Below, one piece after another: positions 62,401 through 64,000 of a DNA stretch of 64,000 nucleotides. Below the pieces are notes generated by a model. That model searched no databases. It had not been told where the DNA came from and worked only from the letters and a program-made list of their open reading frames with translations. The translations under genes were made by a program, and so were the position numbers. Source of the stretch: Cladorhizidae sp. MBARI D1340-BT2 (taxonomy: Eukaryota > Porifera > Demospongiae > Poecilosclerida > Cladorhizidae); assembly GCA_028752905.1 (NCBI GenBank), contig JAQNBH010000013.1, forward strand, positions 20,767,477 through 20,831,476. The letters are read 5' to 3'. The first letter of the stretch is position 1; every line of letters starts with the position of its first letter.

Positions 62401-64000
62401 GATAATTAGAAGGGCTATCCGGTGATATAAAAATTATCTTTTTTGGGTAAAGTGTAGAACAGTTATGAGCTTTACGGCAAAAAAACAAGATTTTTTGGGG
62501 GAAAATGAGAAACATATAGACCAAATTAGGGCAAATATCAAGATAGAGAACACATAATGAAACCTATCATTCGAATCATATCAAGTCCATTACAGTTAAG
62601 TTTGCAGAATATTATGGATGTTTGATATCAACAGAGAGCACAGGGAGAGACCAATCTTAATAGCTATATATCAAGTTTATTCAGTGAAGTGTGGAGAATC
62701 TATGAAGCTAACCTGTCTAGCATCAAGATAGAGAACACATAGAGAAACCTATCATTCGAGTCATATCAAGTCCATTACAGTGAAGTATGCATAATAAATG
62801 GGTTTTTGGTATCAACAGAGAGCACAGAGAGAGACCTGTCTTAATAGCTATATATCAATGAAGTTTGGAGAATCCATGAAGCTAACATATTTAGCATCAA
62901 GAGAGAGCAGAGAGAAACCTATCTTGTGATTCTATCAAGTCCATTACTGTGAAGTATGCAGAATATACGGATGTTTGGTATCAAGAGAGAGAACAGAGAG
63001 AGGCCTACCTTTAGAGCTATATATCAAGTCTATTAATTGAAGTGTAGAGAATCTATGAAGCTAACATGTTTAGCACAAGATAGAGAACACTGAGAGATAC
63101 CTATCTTGCAAGTCCATTACAGTGAAGGGTGCAGAATATATGGATGTTTGGTATCAAGAGAGAGCACTTAGAGAGTCCTATCTTAATAGCTATACATCAA
63201 GTCTATTCAGTGAAGTGTGGATAATCTACGAAGCTAACATGTTTACCATCAAGTAAGAGTACAATTCATAACTGCCCTAATTAACAAGACCAAAGTCCCA
63301 GATTTTGTCAACTGATAGAGAAGGCCCTTATCTGCAACATGTCAACAGATTATCAATAAATGTAGTGGTTTTTCACTGGCAGGCCACCGCTTTGGCACCT
63401 GGAAAACGCCAGGAAAGATCGCAAACCTTACCACTTCAAATCACCATAACTTGCTAATACTTAGAGTACTCAAAATTTTGGCACGTATAAAAGACAGATA
63501 ATTAGAAGGGCTATCCGGTGATATAAAAATTATCTTTTTTGGGTAAAGTGTAGAACAGTTATGAGCTTTACGGCAAAAAAACAAGATTTTTTGGGGGAAA
63601 ATGAGAAACATATAGACCAAATTAGGGCAAATATCAAGATAGAGAACACATAATGAAACCTATCATTCGAATCATATCAAGTCCATTACAGTTAAGTTTG
63701 CAGAATATTATGGATGTTTGATATCAACAGAGAGCACAGGGAGAGACCAATCTTAATAGCTATATATCAAGTTTATTCAGTGAAGTGTGGAGAATCTATG
63801 AAGCTAACCTGTCTAGCATCAAGATAGAGAACACATAGAGAAACCTATCATTCGAGTCATATCAAGTCCATTACAGTGAAGTATGCATAATAAATGGGTT
63901 TTTGGTATCAACAGAGAGCACAGAGAGAGACCTGTCTTAATAGCTATATATCAATGAAGTTTGGAGAATCCATGAAGCTAACATATTTAGCATCAAGAGA
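44454..64000. repeat. Satellite array, right block (21 core units)
   Basis: The same satellite resumes at the base after the right TTAA and runs off the window. Core starts are 45054, 45622, 46717, 47285, 48380, 48948, 50037, 51127, 52223, 52791, 53887, 54455, 55551, 56119, 57214, 58310, 59406, 60502, 61069, 62165, 63261. The distance from the last left core (38721) to the first right core (45054) is 6333 bp. Subtracting the 5238 bp of transposon plus one TTAA gives 1095 bp, exactly an L unit, so the transposon split one L unit and the array is otherwise continuous. No gene, RNA gene or other element is visible here. Confidence 0.97.
46114..63259. repeat. Long-range duplicate block, copy B (about 17.1 kb)
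   Basis: This is the second copy of 1-17146. With the transposon removed, the distance between the copies would be 40,875 bp. Unit order, unit lengths and the rare variants I checked agree. After about 63260 the array instead continues with a unit like the one just before it. Amplification of a block this long without visible divergence implies recent segmental duplication, unequal exchange or conversion. An assembly duplication cannot be excluded from sequence alone. Confidence 0.85.

Noticed and set aside
1..64000. CENP-B box in the satellite
   Set aside because: I looked for a TTCGnnnnAnnCGGG-type match; the closest TTCG words (ATTCGAATC, ATTCGAGTC) lack the CGGG part. A centromeric role is neither supported nor excluded.

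Overview
This window is eukaryotic, almost certainly animal, repeat-dominated DNA. It is one very homogeneous tandem satellite array (1-39211 and 44454-64000) interrupted by a single 5.2-kb piggyBac-superfamily DNA transposon (39216-44449, flanked by TTAA duplications). Evidence for a eukaryote is the two-intron transposase gene with good splice sites, the piggyBac family itself, and megabase-style satellite organisation. The species cannot be read from the sequence; a metazoan, perhaps an invertebrate, is my guess only. I see no host gene, no tRNA or rRNA gene, no CRISPR array and no bacterial-type operon.

Satellite. I located 65 copies of a core of about 370 bp (44 left of the transposon, 21 right). 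Each core is followed by a linker made of subrepeats of about 170-185 bp. Unit lengths take only two classes: short (S, 567-568 bp, one subrepeat) and long (L, 1095-1096 bp, four subrepeats; a 1089-1090-bp variant lacks 6 bp). S equals L minus 528 bp, which is three subrepeats. In every junction I compared, core subtype predicts which linker follows, so there are two monomer families shuffled in a non-periodic order. On top of this lie long-range copies: about 17.1 kb (1-17146) reappears at 46114-63259 including private variants, and shorter blocks recur at offsets of about 4.99, 16.0 and 20.4 kb. Array ends are not seen at either window edge.

Transposon. The element has perfect 15-bp terminal inverted repeats and a TTAA target duplication. 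The empty site is visible in sister satellite units, most specifically at 34223-34226, which shares a rare upstream variant with the occupied unit. Just inside the left terminus are four palindromes, TGTCACGnnnnCGTGACA-like, spaced exactly 43 bp apart; the right end has one different inverted repeat abutting the terminus. These are candidate transposase-binding sites. The plus-strand transposase gene has three exons (39435-39897, 40140-41210, 41282-41753), a DDD catalytic triad and a C-terminal cysteine-rich zinc-binding domain. Exon 2 carries a 104-bp templated duplication with a 26-bp perfect hairpin that shifts the frame, so this copy is probably defective. Intron 1 contains a MITE-like foldback of about 145 bp.

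The right half of the element (41754-44434) is non-coding for its own transposase. It holds AT-rich and GCTAGC-rich minisatellites and, on the minus strand (about 43150-44060), a broken piece of a second, clearly different piggyBac-type transposase. The element therefore looks composite: one recent mobile unit carrying an older transposase fossil.
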